In this document: in pieces, positions 43,473-52,288 of the stretch
How positions within the stretch are numbered: position 1 is the first letter of the stretch
How the letters are laid out: each line of letters starts with the position of its first letter
From: Rhodosalinus sp041365695
GTDB taxonomy: Bacteria > Pseudomonadota > Alphaproteobacteria > Rhodobacterales > Rhodobacteraceae
Assembly: GCF_041365695.1 (NCBI RefSeq)
Contig: NZ_JBGFSJ010000004.1
Span: 437,581-501,580, forward strand
Length of the DNA: 64,000 bases
Direction of reading: 5' to 3'
Notes under the pieces: model-generated
What the model was told of the DNA's origin: nothing
What the model saw: the letters and a program-made list of their open reading frames with translations, nothing else
Database searches by the model: none
Program-made: the position numbers and the translations under genes

Positions 43473-44431
43473 GGGCGGCATTGGATATCGCCGCCGTCGT
43501 GATCGGGCGCAACGAAGGAGCCCGGCTGATCGCCTGTCTGGATGCCTTGCAGGGTCAGGTGGCGCGCGTGGTCTATGTGGACAGCGGATCGACGGACGGC
43601 AGCCAGGAAGCGGCGCGCGCGCGGAACGCGGATGTGGTGACGCTGGACTTGGCCCGGCCTTTTACCGCCGCAAGGGCGCGCAATGCGGGGCTGGACCATC
43701 TGCGCATGGGCGGGCCGCCGCGCTATGTGCAGTTTCTGGATGGTGATTGCCGCTTGCAGCCGGGATGGATCGAAACGGCGCGTGAATTTCTCGACGCGCA
43801 TCCGGAGGTGGCTGTCGCCTGCGGGCGGCGGCGCGAGGAATTCCCCGCGTCCAGTGTCTACAACCGGCTGATCGACGCGGAATGGGACACGCCCGTGGGG
43901 CGGGCGCGATCCTGCGGGGGCGATGCGCTGATGCGGACAGAAGCCCTCGATGCGGTGGGCGGCTACAACCCTGCCCTGATCGCGGGCGAGGAACCCGAAT
44001 TGTGCGTGCGGCTCCGCGCGGAGGGTTGGCAGATCTGGCGGCTGGACGCGGAAATGGCCCTGCATGACGCGGCGATGACCCGTTTCGGCCAGTGGTGGCA
44101 GCGTACCAGGCGCGGCGGCTATGCGTTTGCCGAAGGGGTGGCGCTGCACGGCGCCCCGCCGGAACGGCATTGCGTGGCGCCGCTGCGCCGGATCGTTGCG
44201 TGGGGGCTGGTGCTGCCGCTTGCGACCGTGCTCGGCGCGCTCGTTTCGCCCTGGGCCCTGCTTCTGCTTCTGGCCTGGCCGGCACAGGTCGTGCGGCTGC
44301 GGCTGCGCGGCCGGCCCTGGTACCAGGCCGTGTTCCTGACGCTTTCAAAGCTGCCCGAGGCCCAAGGCGCACTGACCTACTGGTGGCGCCGACTGACCCG
44401 GGCGCGGGCGCGACTGATCGAGTACAAGTGA
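43469..44431 (+). CDS. Glycosyltransferase family 2
   Basis: A protein of 320 residues. The N-terminal AAVVIGRNEGARLIACLDAL, VYVDSGSTDGSQEAA and FLDGDCRLQPGW define the GT-A domain. The C-terminus has one or two hydrophobic segments (VLGALVSPWALLLLLAWPAQVV). ATG 43469 overlaps the sulfotransferase stop by ATGA. It is the last gene of the polymerase/GT2/sulfotransferase/GT2 operon. Confidence 0.86.
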   Translation: MRAALDIAAVVIGRNEGARLIACLDALQGQVARVVYVDSGSTDGSQEAARARNADVVTLDLARPFTAARARNAGLDHLRMGGPPRYVQFLDGDCRLQPGWIETAREFLDAHPEVAVACGRRREEFPASSVYNRLIDAEWDTPVGRARSCGGDALMRTEALDAVGGYNPALIAGEEPELCVRLRAEGWQIWRLDAEMALHDAAMTRFGQWWQRTRRGGYAFAEGVALHGAPPERHCVAPLRRIVAWGLVLPLATVLGALVSPWALLLLLAWPAQVVRLRLRGRPWYQAVFLTLSKLPEAQGALTYWWRRLTRARARLIEYK

Positions 44432-44838
44432 CGCGGTTTACGAAGCCCGCGGCACCCACGCGGCCCGCGGGATAGCGGAAACGCGGGACGCGACGCCGGT
44501 GCGTCCGTCACGGCGGGTTCCCTTGCCGGCCATCGCGGGCGGGGCCGTTGGCCGGCGTTTCGAATCAGCCGCCGGCGGCCCCGACAAGAGCCGCCGCATG
44601 GGGGCGGGCGGAAACCGACGGAGCCGCGCGGATGACCTCCACCGGCCTTGACTGTTCCGCCATCAGAAACAGTCAAGCAACCAAAAGGCATACTATCCGC
44701 CGGATCGCCCGATGCAGCACCGCTGGTCGGTCAGCGCGGGCCAGAAAACCCTGTGAACTGTGGCCGAAAAGTGTTAACGTTTGGGCAAGGTGAAGGCTCC
44801 TATCCGGAGTCGCCGGTCCATGTAAGAGTGGGGGAATT
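44432..44838. other. Gene-free region upstream of the first VPLPA-CTERM gene
   Basis: No coding frame is supported in these 407 bases. It contains a perfect 10-bp inverted repeat (listed separately) and must carry the promoter and leader of the VPLPA-CTERM gene. AT content rises to the right of 44640. Confidence 0.45.
44647..44677. promoter_or_regulatory. Perfect inverted repeat upstream of VPLPA-CTERM gene, possible operator
   Basis: CTTGACTGTT (44647-44656) is matched by AACAGTCAAG (44668-44677) with an 11-base spacer. TACTAT, a fair -10 element, lies 13 bases further right. There is no T tract, so an operator is more likely than a terminator. The protein that would bind it is unknown. Confidence 0.4.
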
Positions 44839-45615
44839 ATGAAAAGCATTTTGATGACAGCCGCCGCAGGCTGCGTCGCATTCGCGACCGCCGCCAGCGC
44901 AACGAGCATCTCGATCTCGGCGTTCGACATCAACGATTTCAATGCTGCGACCGCAAACGGGAGCGGTTTCGTGATCCAGGATTTCGAGAACCATGGAGAT
45001 TTTGCTATCGATGGTGAAACTAACCTCGTGGTGGACGATGGGATTACTGAGACCGACGGTCAGAGGTCAGGTGAGCTTCTAGGCGACCTCAAAACCAATG
45101 TGGGTACGTTCAGCGCGAACGGTGGAACGGGATCTGGTACAACATGCGACGCGAGTGGTGGTAACTGCCAAAATCTTTTCCTGAACTATGGGGATGACAA
45201 CGGTCAGGACAACATCGTTCCCGACGGCGGCAATTGGTCTCTGAACGCCAATGATACGCTGGGCGTAATCTGGGATGTGGTCAAGGGTGAAGGTGGTCTG
45301 TTCAATCGCGTGGTGTTCGGCATCATGGATGGTGCGGACCAAGGCGCGAAGGTAACCGTGAGTATCGATGAAGCGGATGTTGATCCGAAATCGTACAGCC
45401 TCCAAAGCGATGGCAACCAGAAGTTGATCGTCATCGATTTCAGCACACTCGTTTCTTCTGCTAAAGTGACGATAGCAAGCTCAAAGACAAACGACAGCTT
45501 CTCGCTTGACGGTGCGAGCGTCGGTGTCGTGCCGCTGCCGGCGGGGGGACTGCTGCTGCTAACCGGGCTTGGTGCCCTGGGGCTTTACCGCCGTCGCAAG
45601 CAGGCCGACGCCTGA
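44839..45615 (+). CDS. VPLPA-CTERM sorting-domain protein 1
   Basis: A protein of 258 residues. Signal peptide at 1-22 (ILMTAAAGCVAFATAASAT). The mature part is Gly/Asn/Asp-rich and beta-like with no known enzyme motif and two Cys (near 100-108). The C-terminus has GVVPLPAGGLLLLTGLGALG followed by LYRRRKQADA: the VPLPA motif, a hydrophobic helix and a basic tail. This is the tripartite signal recognised by exosortase D, here encoded at 27605-29209. GGGGGAATT precedes the ATG. A strong terminator follows, so it is probably expressed alone. Confidence 0.86.
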   Translation: MKSILMTAAAGCVAFATAASATSISISAFDINDFNAATANGSGFVIQDFENHGDFAIDGETNLVVDDGITETDGQRSGELLGDLKTNVGTFSANGGTGSGTTCDASGGNCQNLFLNYGDDNGQDNIVPDGGNWSLNANDTLGVIWDVVKGEGGLFNRVVFGIMDGADQGAKVTVSIDEADVDPKSYSLQSDGNQKLIVIDFSTLVSSAKVTIASSKTNDSFSLDGASVGVVPLPAGGLLLLTGLGALGLYRRRKQADA

Positions 45616-45641
45616 CGTGACGGCTGACATCCGATTGTCTG

Positions 45642-45667
45642 AACGGGGGCCCGGAGGCTCCCGTTTT
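45642..45667 (+). terminator. Intrinsic terminator after VPLPA-CTERM gene 1
   Basis: AACGGGGGCC and GGCTCCCGTT form a 10-bp stem with one G-T mismatch around the loop CGGA, ending in TTTT. It starts 27 bases after the stop codon. Confidence 0.72.
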
Positions 45668-45748
45668 CCATTTTAGCCCTTCGGCCCGCGCCGCCGCCCA
45701 CCGCGACGGTGTTGCGCGCGCCCTTCAAGTCGGACCACTCTCCGTTCC

Positions 45749-46912
45749 ATGGTATCCCCCCGCGTTCATGTTTTCTACCCGATGACGTTCTGGGGAGCCG
45801 GCCCGCCCGAGACCTGTTACAGGATCTGCTCGCACTGGCCGTCTCAGGGACTTGCCGTTCAGGTTCACGCGGCGGCCTGCCCCAAGGTGGATTCGGCGGG
45901 CATCATGGTGCCAGCCCTGCCCATGGCTCTGCCCGATCCGATCAAGCGGCGCCTTGCCTCCCTGAAGCGCTTGGCGCCGTTCCTGAAAAGGCGAAGCATG
46001 GCGCAGGCTGTCGCTGCCGTTCGGCCGGGCGACCTGTGCTATTGCTGGCCCGGAGCCCCGCTCGAAGCGATAGAGGCCGCTCGCAAGCGCGGCGGGCGCA
46101 TCGTGCTCGAGTTCATCAACACGCATGTCGCCTATGCCAAACGTCTGCTCGACGCAGAATGCGACCGGATCGGCGCCCCCCGGTATCCACAGTTTACCGA
46201 CGCGACCCTGCACCACGAGGCTGCTCGTGTTGCGCTGGCCGATCTGATCTTCGCGCCCGGGCCTCTTGTCGAAACATCGATCCGCGAGACGACGGCCGAC
46301 GCGCCGCTCGTTGCGCGCACGAGTTACGGGAGCTACGCGCCTTCTGACATGCCGTCCCGGTCCGCCAGGGCTGCGGATCGTCCGCTTCGATATCTTTTCG
46401 TCGGGTCGGTCGGAATTCGCAAAGGGGCACATGTCCTTATCGAGGCCTGGCGCCAGGCGGCGCTACCGGGCGAGCTTTGGATCGCAGGCGCTATCGAAAA
46501 ACACATCGACAAGACAGAGTGCCGCGATCGTCTCTTTGGCCAGATTCCGCAGAACGTCCGCTTTCTGGGGCATGTCTCCGACATCAACGCGGTTTATCGG
46601 GAGGCGGACGTCTTCGTTTTTCCATCCCTGGAAGAGGGTGACCCGCAAGTCGCCTACGAGGCGGCTGCGCATGGTCTGCCACTGGTCGTAACGCAGATGG
46701 GTGGAGGTTTGATCGCGCAGGAAGAAGTCACGGCGCTCATGGTGCCCCCTGCCGATGTAGAGGCCCTGACCGATGCATTGAGGCGCTTGCATGACGACGC
46801 GCAACTGCGCATCGACCTCGGTGAGCGCGCACTCGCCGGTGCCGCGTTTTATACGTGGGACAAGGTCGCCGACCGCCGGCGCGAGACCTTGCTTGCCTTC
46901 GCGGCGAGCTGA
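45749..46912 (+). CDS. Glycosyltransferase family 4-like
   Basis: A protein of 387 residues. It has RVHVFYPMTFWGAGPPETCY at the N-terminus and, in the second half, YLFVGSVGIRKGAHVLIEAW, NVRFLGHVSD and the E-x7-E region FPSLEEGDPQVAYEAAAHG. It stands alone on the plus strand, converging with the export operon. The start is poorly supported (no clear Shine-Dalgarno) but fits the first beta strand. Confidence 0.83.
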   Translation: MVSPRVHVFYPMTFWGAGPPETCYRICSHWPSQGLAVQVHAAACPKVDSAGIMVPALPMALPDPIKRRLASLKRLAPFLKRRSMAQAVAAVRPGDLCYCWPGAPLEAIEAARKRGGRIVLEFINTHVAYAKRLLDAECDRIGAPRYPQFTDATLHHEAARVALADLIFAPGPLVETSIRETTADAPLVARTSYGSYAPSDMPSRSARAADRPLRYLFVGSVGIRKGAHVLIEAWRQAALPGELWIAGAIEKHIDKTECRDRLFGQIPQNVRFLGHVSDINAVYREADVFVFPSLEEGDPQVAYEAAAHGLPLVVTQMGGGLIAQEEVTALMVPPADVEALTDALRRLHDDAQLRIDLGERALAGAAFYTWDKVADRRRETLLAFAAS

Positions 46913-46951
46913 TGCAGTTTTCGACGTCACGGCGCCGTCTGGGCTTTGCCA

Positions 46952-47584
46952 TCACGCCTCGCGGGCCCTCGGATCGATCAGCAACGCCGCGACCCAGCCA
47001 GTGACGAAGCCGCCCAGATGGGTTTCCCATGCGAGCTGCCCCCGCATCGCCCACCACAGGACAAGGTTCAACGCGACAAGGAACAGCACCGCGCGGGCGA
47101 CAGGCCAGAGCCCTTCATCGTAGGTGAAGCGGTCCACATAGGCCCAGGCGAGCAACCCGCCGATCAGCCCGAAGAGTGCGCCCGACGCGCCCACCATCGG
47201 GCGTAACCCGGGGGCCAGCAGCGCAAAGCTCGCGGCCCCTCCGAAAACAGTGACGAGATAGAGCGCCGCGAAACCGCGCACGCCGACCCGCTCCAGCACG
47301 GCGCGGCCCAGCGACCACAGGGTCACCATGTTGACCGCCAGATGGGCCGGTCCCGCGTGCACGAACCCGTAGGTCAGGAACATCGCCCAGGGTTGCCAGG
47401 GATAATTCGGCTGCCAACTGCCTAGAAGTCCGGGCCAGAAGCCTGCGTAATCATAAGCGAGGCGGCGCAGACGCGCCTGCCCCAGCACACCCTGGTCCGA
47501 CAGGACAAGAGCGAACTCGATGGCCGAACAGAGCGCGATCAATCCCCAGAGACTGACAGCAGCCCCCCGCGTCAGGGGCGCCAT
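46952..47584 (-). CDS. Rhomboid-family intramembrane serine protease in the export operon
   Basis: A protein of 210 residues with six or seven hydrophobic helices. The rhomboid signatures are FLTYGFVHAGPAHLAVNMVTLW (conserved His and Asn), the catalytic Ser in GASGALFGLIGG and the catalytic His in WETHLGGFVTGW. Rhomboids cut membrane-spanning helices. The start lies inside the end of the barrel gene (13-base overlap), so it is translated together with wza and the barrel. Rhombosortases, a rhomboid branch, process GlyGly-CTERM tails; this one sits beside a VPLPA-CTERM system instead. Its substrate is unknown. Confidence 0.85.
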   Translation of the reverse strand: MAPLTRGAAVSLWGLIALCSAIEFALVLSDQGVLGQARLRRLAYDYAGFWPGLLGSWQPNYPWQPWAMFLTYGFVHAGPAHLAVNMVTLWSLGRAVLERVGVRGFAALYLVTVFGGAASFALLAPGLRPMVGASGALFGLIGGLLAWAYVDRFTYDEGLWPVARAVLFLVALNLVLWWAMRGQLAWETHLGGFVTGWVAALLIDPRAREA

Positions 47585-48894
47585 TGAAAGGTCCGCTCAA
47601 GACCTATGAACACGCTCTCCTCCGTACGATCGGCGCTCCCGGTTTCCCGGGTCCAGCGATGCGTGTAGCTGGAACGAATGGCCCAGTCGCGTGTCAAATC
47701 GCGCCCCCAGCTGATCGTGATGCTGGCCTGCCGGGCGTCACGCGTTCCGGGATCCAGGCGCTCGGTTTCACGCCAGTTCAGGCTCGCGCCAAGCCTTGAA
47801 AGGCTGTCCAGTTCCCGGTTCCACGACAGGCGGAGCCTGCTGTCGACGGCGCTGTCGCCGTCCCGGTTGACGACGAGGTCGCGATCCAGCGAGAGACCGA
47901 GGGTTGCCGCCGATGTCTCTTGTTCCCATGCGAGGCTGAACAGTGCCTGCGCCTCATCGCTTCCGATCTTTCCCAGGCCGGCCCCCAGACTGAGCGCCCC
48001 GCGTGGCAGATCGATCTCGCGTTCCACCCGGGCCTTCGTCAGCCGCTCTGCCGCCGTGATGGAGGAATCGACCTCTGCGGAAAGCATTCCGTCCGGCAAG
48101 TCCCTTACCGCCGCAAAACCGTAGGTGAGCCCGGACTGGACCACGTCGACCCCGCCGATCGTATCGGTGACACGACTGCCGCCGATGCGTGCCGAGGTGA
48201 GCAGGGACGCGTTCACGGCAAGTTCGGCCCCAAGAGTGAAACTTTCGCTGCGCTGATCGGCCCCCGATCCGGCGACGTCGGTTTCGGACAGCCGGGCCGT
48301 CACGGTCGTGGTCAACCGGCGATCGATCGAAAAGCGCAGTGAGAGGCCTGCGCTCAAGCTTTTCTCGTCCAGAAGCGTCGGGTCGGCCGTGTCGATGTAT
48401 CTCTGCTCGCGATAGCTCAGATCCAGCGTGCCGCCGAACGGCGCCTCGCGGCCGAAGCTGAGCCTTGTGCCGACACGGATATCCTCGCGCTGTCCTTCAT
48501 CTAAGACGAGAAGCTCGTCGTCGGGATCGCCCTCGAGGAACAACGAGTCGACCTCGCTCCGGCGATACGAAACATCCGCCCCGAATGCCGCGTTCCGGTT
48601 GTCGATCTCGTAGGCCAGGGAAAGGCGCGGGTCGCGGAGCCCGTTGAGCTGGCCGGACGTCTCCGCGCTATCGAGCGCGCCGTCGAAAGACAGGCTGAGG
48701 CGCTGCGTCCGTGTCTCGCTCTGCAAGCGTGCGGCCAGTCCAAGCCGCGCGCTCAGAGTGTCATCGTCGTATTGAAGGCCCGGCGTCAAAGTCAGGCTGC
48801 CGCGGAGGCCGCCTTCCTGCGCGGTGACCCGGTCGGCTGCAAGCGCTGCGGTCGCCAGAAGCACCGCAGCAAGGTATACAGTCCGCGCGATCAT
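47572..48894 (-). CDS. Outer-membrane beta-barrel protein of the polysaccharide export operon
   Basis: A protein of 440 residues. A signal peptide ends near residue 26 (RVTAQ). The rest is a long series of amphipathic strands with alternating polar and apolar residues (RLSLSFDGALDS, GTLDLSYREQRY, ASITISWGRDLT) and ends with FQWRP, all typical of a large outer-membrane barrel. It starts three bases after the short Wza gene and overlaps the rhomboid gene. It probably forms the outer-membrane channel that the short Wza-like protein lacks. Similar barrels occur in PEP-CTERM exopolysaccharide loci. Confidence 0.75.
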   Translation of the reverse strand: MIARTVYLAAVLLATAALAADRVTAQEGGLRGSLTLTPGLQYDDDTLSARLGLAARLQSETRTQRLSLSFDGALDSAETSGQLNGLRDPRLSLAYEIDNRNAAFGADVSYRRSEVDSLFLEGDPDDELLVLDEGQREDIRVGTRLSFGREAPFGGTLDLSYREQRYIDTADPTLLDEKSLSAGLSLRFSIDRRLTTTVTARLSETDVAGSGADQRSESFTLGAELAVNASLLTSARIGGSRVTDTIGGVDVVQSGLTYGFAAVRDLPDGMLSAEVDSSITAAERLTKARVEREIDLPRGALSLGAGLGKIGSDEAQALFSLAWEQETSAATLGLSLDRDLVVNRDGDSAVDSRLRLSWNRELDSLSRLGASLNWRETERLDPGTRDARQASITISWGRDLTRDWAIRSSYTHRWTRETGSADRTEESVFIGLERTFQWRP

Positions 48895-48897
48895 GGT

Positions 48898-49509
48898 TTA
48901 TTCAAAAAGACGGCGCTCGGGCACCAGGATCACGTCCCCGTCCTGAACTCGGAAATCGTTCATCAATGCGGCTCCGTTCGAGAGAGCCCTGTAATCTATC
49001 ACGGAAACCGATTGCCGACCGGTCCGGGGGTCGGTTCTGCGCATCTGGACCCGCTTCGTTGCGGCAAAGCGCGTCAGCCCTCCGCTCTGCGCCAGCGCCT
49101 GCAAAAGCGTGGTACCCGGTTCGACCTCTTTCAAGCCCGGACTGTTCACTTCGCCCATGAAATAGATCTTGATCGTTGGCATTGCTGCGGCAGGCCCGGT
49201 CGCGATCCGCTCGGCCGGCTGGACCGAGACGAAGACGTTTGGTTCCCTGGCGAAGTTCCCCGCGATGCCAGAGGTGATCGCCGCTTCGATCTGTCCGACT
49301 GTGCGGCCGGCAACCTCGATCGTGCCCGCGAAGGGAAAACTGATGCGGCCATCGGGCAGCACAACCACGCTTCGATTGAGGCTGGTATCTTCCAGAACCT
49401 CCACCGCCAGCGTGTCGCCGGAGCGCACCCGATATTCAGATTGCGCCAAGGCCATGCCTGCGAACAGGGTCACGGCGAGCGCCAGCATGAGTCTTTGAAG
49501 GATCGCCAT
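48898..49509 (-). CDS. Short Wza/GumB-type polysaccharide export protein
   Basis: A protein of 203 residues. It has a signal peptide (1-22, GMALAQ). The polysaccharide biosynthesis/export domain is clear (SEYRVRSGDTLAVEVLED, VVLPDGRISFPFAGTIEVAG), followed by one SLBB-like domain (IKIYFMGEVNSPGLKEVEPG). Full Wza is about 380 residues and has a C-terminal helix that crosses the outer membrane; that part is missing here. No lipobox Cys is present. ATG 49509 has GGGA upstream. The barrel gene next door may supply the outer-membrane pore. Confidence 0.82.
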   Translation of the reverse strand: MAILQRLMLALAVTLFAGMALAQSEYRVRSGDTLAVEVLEDTSLNRSVVVLPDGRISFPFAGTIEVAGRTVGQIEAAITSGIAGNFAREPNVFVSVQPAERIATGPAAAMPTIKIYFMGEVNSPGLKEVEPGTTLLQALAQSGGLTRFAATKRVQMRRTDPRTGRQSVSVIDYRALSNGAALMNDFRVQDGDVILVPERRLFE

Positions 49510-49647
49510 GTCGGTCCCGCTTTCTGGATTCGCAACTTTTGCAACGTCGTGCCGACTTTGCCACGATGATCCTATGCGAAAAGGGTCAGACTGAAACCTT
49601 TCTTGCAAGCGGGGCAGAATTGGCACGCCGAGAGCGGCACCTTGTGG

Positions 49648-52107
49648 TCACTCGGCGGCCTCCCCGGTCTTTTGTGCATCCAGCAAAGCTGAGATCTGTG
49701 CTCGTGCGGCCTCGATCTGTGGACGTGTGTCGCCTGGCCCCGCCACCTGCACCGCGCGCCGGAACCGTTCCAGCGCCTCGTCCATCCGTTCCAGCGACAG
49801 ATAGGTCTGGCCGAGGTGGTAATTGACAAGGGGATCATCGGGCAGGCCGGCGGCTGCGGCCTCGAGGTAAGGCAAGGCCTCCTCGCTCGAGCCCCGGCGC
49901 TGCAAAATCCAGCCATAGGTATCCTGCACCGCCGGAATATCAGTGTCGCGGAAGCGACGCGCCACGGTCCACGCCCGTTCGAGGCTTTCCTCGTCGTCGC
50001 GATAGGTCGACAGCAGGCTGGCAAGGTTGTTGGCCACCACGAGCGCGTCCGAGTTCATCGCGTAAAGACCTTCGTAGATCTCGATCGCACCGTCGAAATC
50101 ACCGTCCTGTTCAAGGAAGGACGCTTGCGCCCACAGAAGGGAGGGATCGGAGGGCATGTGCTCCAGACCCTCGGCGACCACCGCCTTTGCGGCATCCCTC
50201 TCGCCCTTGCGTTGCTGCAGCCGGCTGAGATCCAGCCAGATCCGCGCGCGGCGTGGATCTTCCGCCAGCAGGTCGCGGTAGATACCCTCGGCCGTGTCGA
50301 GGTTTCCGTCGAGAGCCTCCGTCGTGGCGAGGATGAAGCGCAGGTCGTCGCTTTCGGGGTTTTCGGCGGCCATTTCGCGCGCCAACTGAAGCGCGGCAGC
50401 CGCGTCACCGGCAGCCAGCCGGGCACGCAGCAGTGCGATCCTCGCGGCGAAGTCGGTGCCGGCGGATGAGGCAATATCCTCGAGATAGGCGATCGCCTCG
50501 TCTCGACCGCTCTGGCGATTGATACGTTCCGCCTCGATCGCGTTCGCTGCCGAACGGGTTGCCGCGGTATCAAGCCGGCGCAGCGTGTCCGCCACCTGCT
50601 GGGCCCGACCAAAATCCTGCATCTCCAGGTAAACCCGCCCCAGGGTGACAAGCAGGTCCGGGTGGTCGGCATTCAGCCGCAGAGACGTGATCAGAAGATC
50701 CTCCGCTGGCAGATAGCTTTCATCTGCCATCAAGACCCGCGCATAGCGGACGGTTTCTTCCGGTGCATTGCCAGAAGCCTCGACTGCCAGCGACAGGAAT
50801 TCGCGCGCGAGTTCCGGCCGACCGCTTCGGGTGTAGGCATCGGCCATCAGCGTCATGGCCTGCGCGTCGTCAGGGCTGCGGTCGAGTGCCGTGCGTAGTG
50901 CGGCGATTGCGGCATCGGTCTGATCCGACTGGATAAGCCATCGGGCGCGCATCTTGAGCGCCTCAGGTTGCTCCGGATCCTCCGAGAGAACTTCCTCGAC
51001 CTCGGAGCGGGCGCCGACGTCATTGCCCATGTCGAGAAGCATCCGAGCCAGGGCGACCCTCGCCTCGAGAATCCGGGGCGAATCCGCATGGGCGTCTACG
51101 GCGCGCTCGAGGGTGGCCAATGCGTCTTCGCGCTGGCCGGACGCGAAATCGAGCCCCGCGTCGATCATCAGGAAAGGAAGAGGATCGTCGACGCCGTCGA
51201 GCATTTCGGCGATTTCGGCCTTCGCGGCCGCGATCGATCGGTATTCCGACAGGAATCGGATCAGGTCGACCTTCCGTACAGGATCATTTTCGGCCGCATC
51301 GGCGAGATCACGAAGAAAATTCTCGGCCTTGTCCAGATCATCGCGTGAAAGGTGGAACCGCAGCAGTGCAGCCTTGTAATCGGCGTTTTCGGGAAATCGT
51401 TCGATCATGTTCCGCAGATGCGCTTCGATCTCCTGCATGTCGCCCAGCTGTGCAAGCACGTTGAGACGCTGCTGATTGTAGAGCGGGTTGGCGGGGTCCA
51501 GTTCGAGCAGATGATCGATATCCTCAAGCGCGGTTTCCAGCTCGCCGTTTCTCAGGAGTTGATCGATCACGATATTGCGCAGGATCTGATCGTCCGGATC
51601 CTCTTCCAACAGGGATCTTGCGCGTTGCGCGTGATCCTCGGCGGCAGGCAGATCGTCCGAGATCAGGGCGGCGCGATAGCCGCGGGCGACGGCCAGGGGG
51701 ACGACGCGCGGGTCCTCGGGGGCCAACGCCTCTGCGCTTGCACCGTGACGCTCCAGTTCTTCCCAGTCCGTAGCGGAGAAAGCGATCCGCGCCAGAGCGA
51801 TTCGCGCGTCCAGGTCTTCGGGATACTGCTCGGCGAGACGCAGATAATGGCTGTAGGCCGCCTGCCGGTTGCCGCGCTCTTCAAGCATGATCTCGGCCAT
51901 CAGGCGGCGGGCTTCCTGGTGGCTGGCATCCAGCTGGAAGACATTGCGCAAGGATACGACCGCGCGATCGTAATCGCCTTCCTCGGCGAGGGTGATGGCC
52001 GACTGGAAATGTTCTTCGGCGCGTTCCGCTGCCGTCTTGCACCCTGTCAGGCCAAGCATCGTCACCAGCAGGAACGCGAAAACCGTCAATGTTCTTTGAT
52101 TGGGCAC
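49648..52107 (-). CDS. TPR-repeat lipoprotein of exosortase/polysaccharide system (PrsT-like)
   Basis: The product has 819 residues. The signal peptide ends in the lipobox LTGC (Cys near 23), so it is a lipoprotein. The remainder is about twenty tetratricopeptide repeats (EEGDYDRAVVSLRNVFQLD, RAWTVARRFRDTD, LGQTYLSLERMDEALERFRRA). Long TPR lipoproteins of this type (PrsT in the PEP-CTERM system) accompany exosortase loci and are thought to organise export complexes. The start is GTG at 52107 with AGGAAC 9 bases upstream. It lies 138 bases before the wza-like gene on the same strand. Confidence 0.83.
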   Translation of the reverse strand: MPNQRTLTVFAFLLVTMLGLTGCKTAAERAEEHFQSAITLAEEGDYDRAVVSLRNVFQLDASHQEARRLMAEIMLEERGNRQAAYSHYLRLAEQYPEDLDARIALARIAFSATDWEELERHGASAEALAPEDPRVVPLAVARGYRAALISDDLPAAEDHAQRARSLLEEDPDDQILRNIVIDQLLRNGELETALEDIDHLLELDPANPLYNQQRLNVLAQLGDMQEIEAHLRNMIERFPENADYKAALLRFHLSRDDLDKAENFLRDLADAAENDPVRKVDLIRFLSEYRSIAAAKAEIAEMLDGVDDPLPFLMIDAGLDFASGQREDALATLERAVDAHADSPRILEARVALARMLLDMGNDVGARSEVEEVLSEDPEQPEALKMRARWLIQSDQTDAAIAALRTALDRSPDDAQAMTLMADAYTRSGRPELAREFLSLAVEASGNAPEETVRYARVLMADESYLPAEDLLITSLRLNADHPDLLVTLGRVYLEMQDFGRAQQVADTLRRLDTAATRSAANAIEAERINRQSGRDEAIAYLEDIASSAGTDFAARIALLRARLAAGDAAAALQLAREMAAENPESDDLRFILATTEALDGNLDTAEGIYRDLLAEDPRRARIWLDLSRLQQRKGERDAAKAVVAEGLEHMPSDPSLLWAQASFLEQDGDFDGAIEIYEGLYAMNSDALVVANNLASLLSTYRDDEESLERAWTVARRFRDTDIPAVQDTYGWILQRRGSSEEALPYLEAAAAGLPDDPLVNYHLGQTYLSLERMDEALERFRRAVQVAGPGDTRPQIEAARAQISALLDAQKTGEAAE

Positions 52108-52288
52108 AGATCGAAGTTCCTAATATATCTTTTGGATGCGCCTCCGAGCGTAGCTCCAACAGGAGGCCGGACGGAAAGAGTCGCCTTAATACCAGTATAG
52201 AAAATTTCCGGCGCCGGAGCCATCGGTATCAGGGCAGGCAATCGCCGACGCCGTTCGCCCCGCGCAGAGGCAGCACGGGCGCGAGAGC

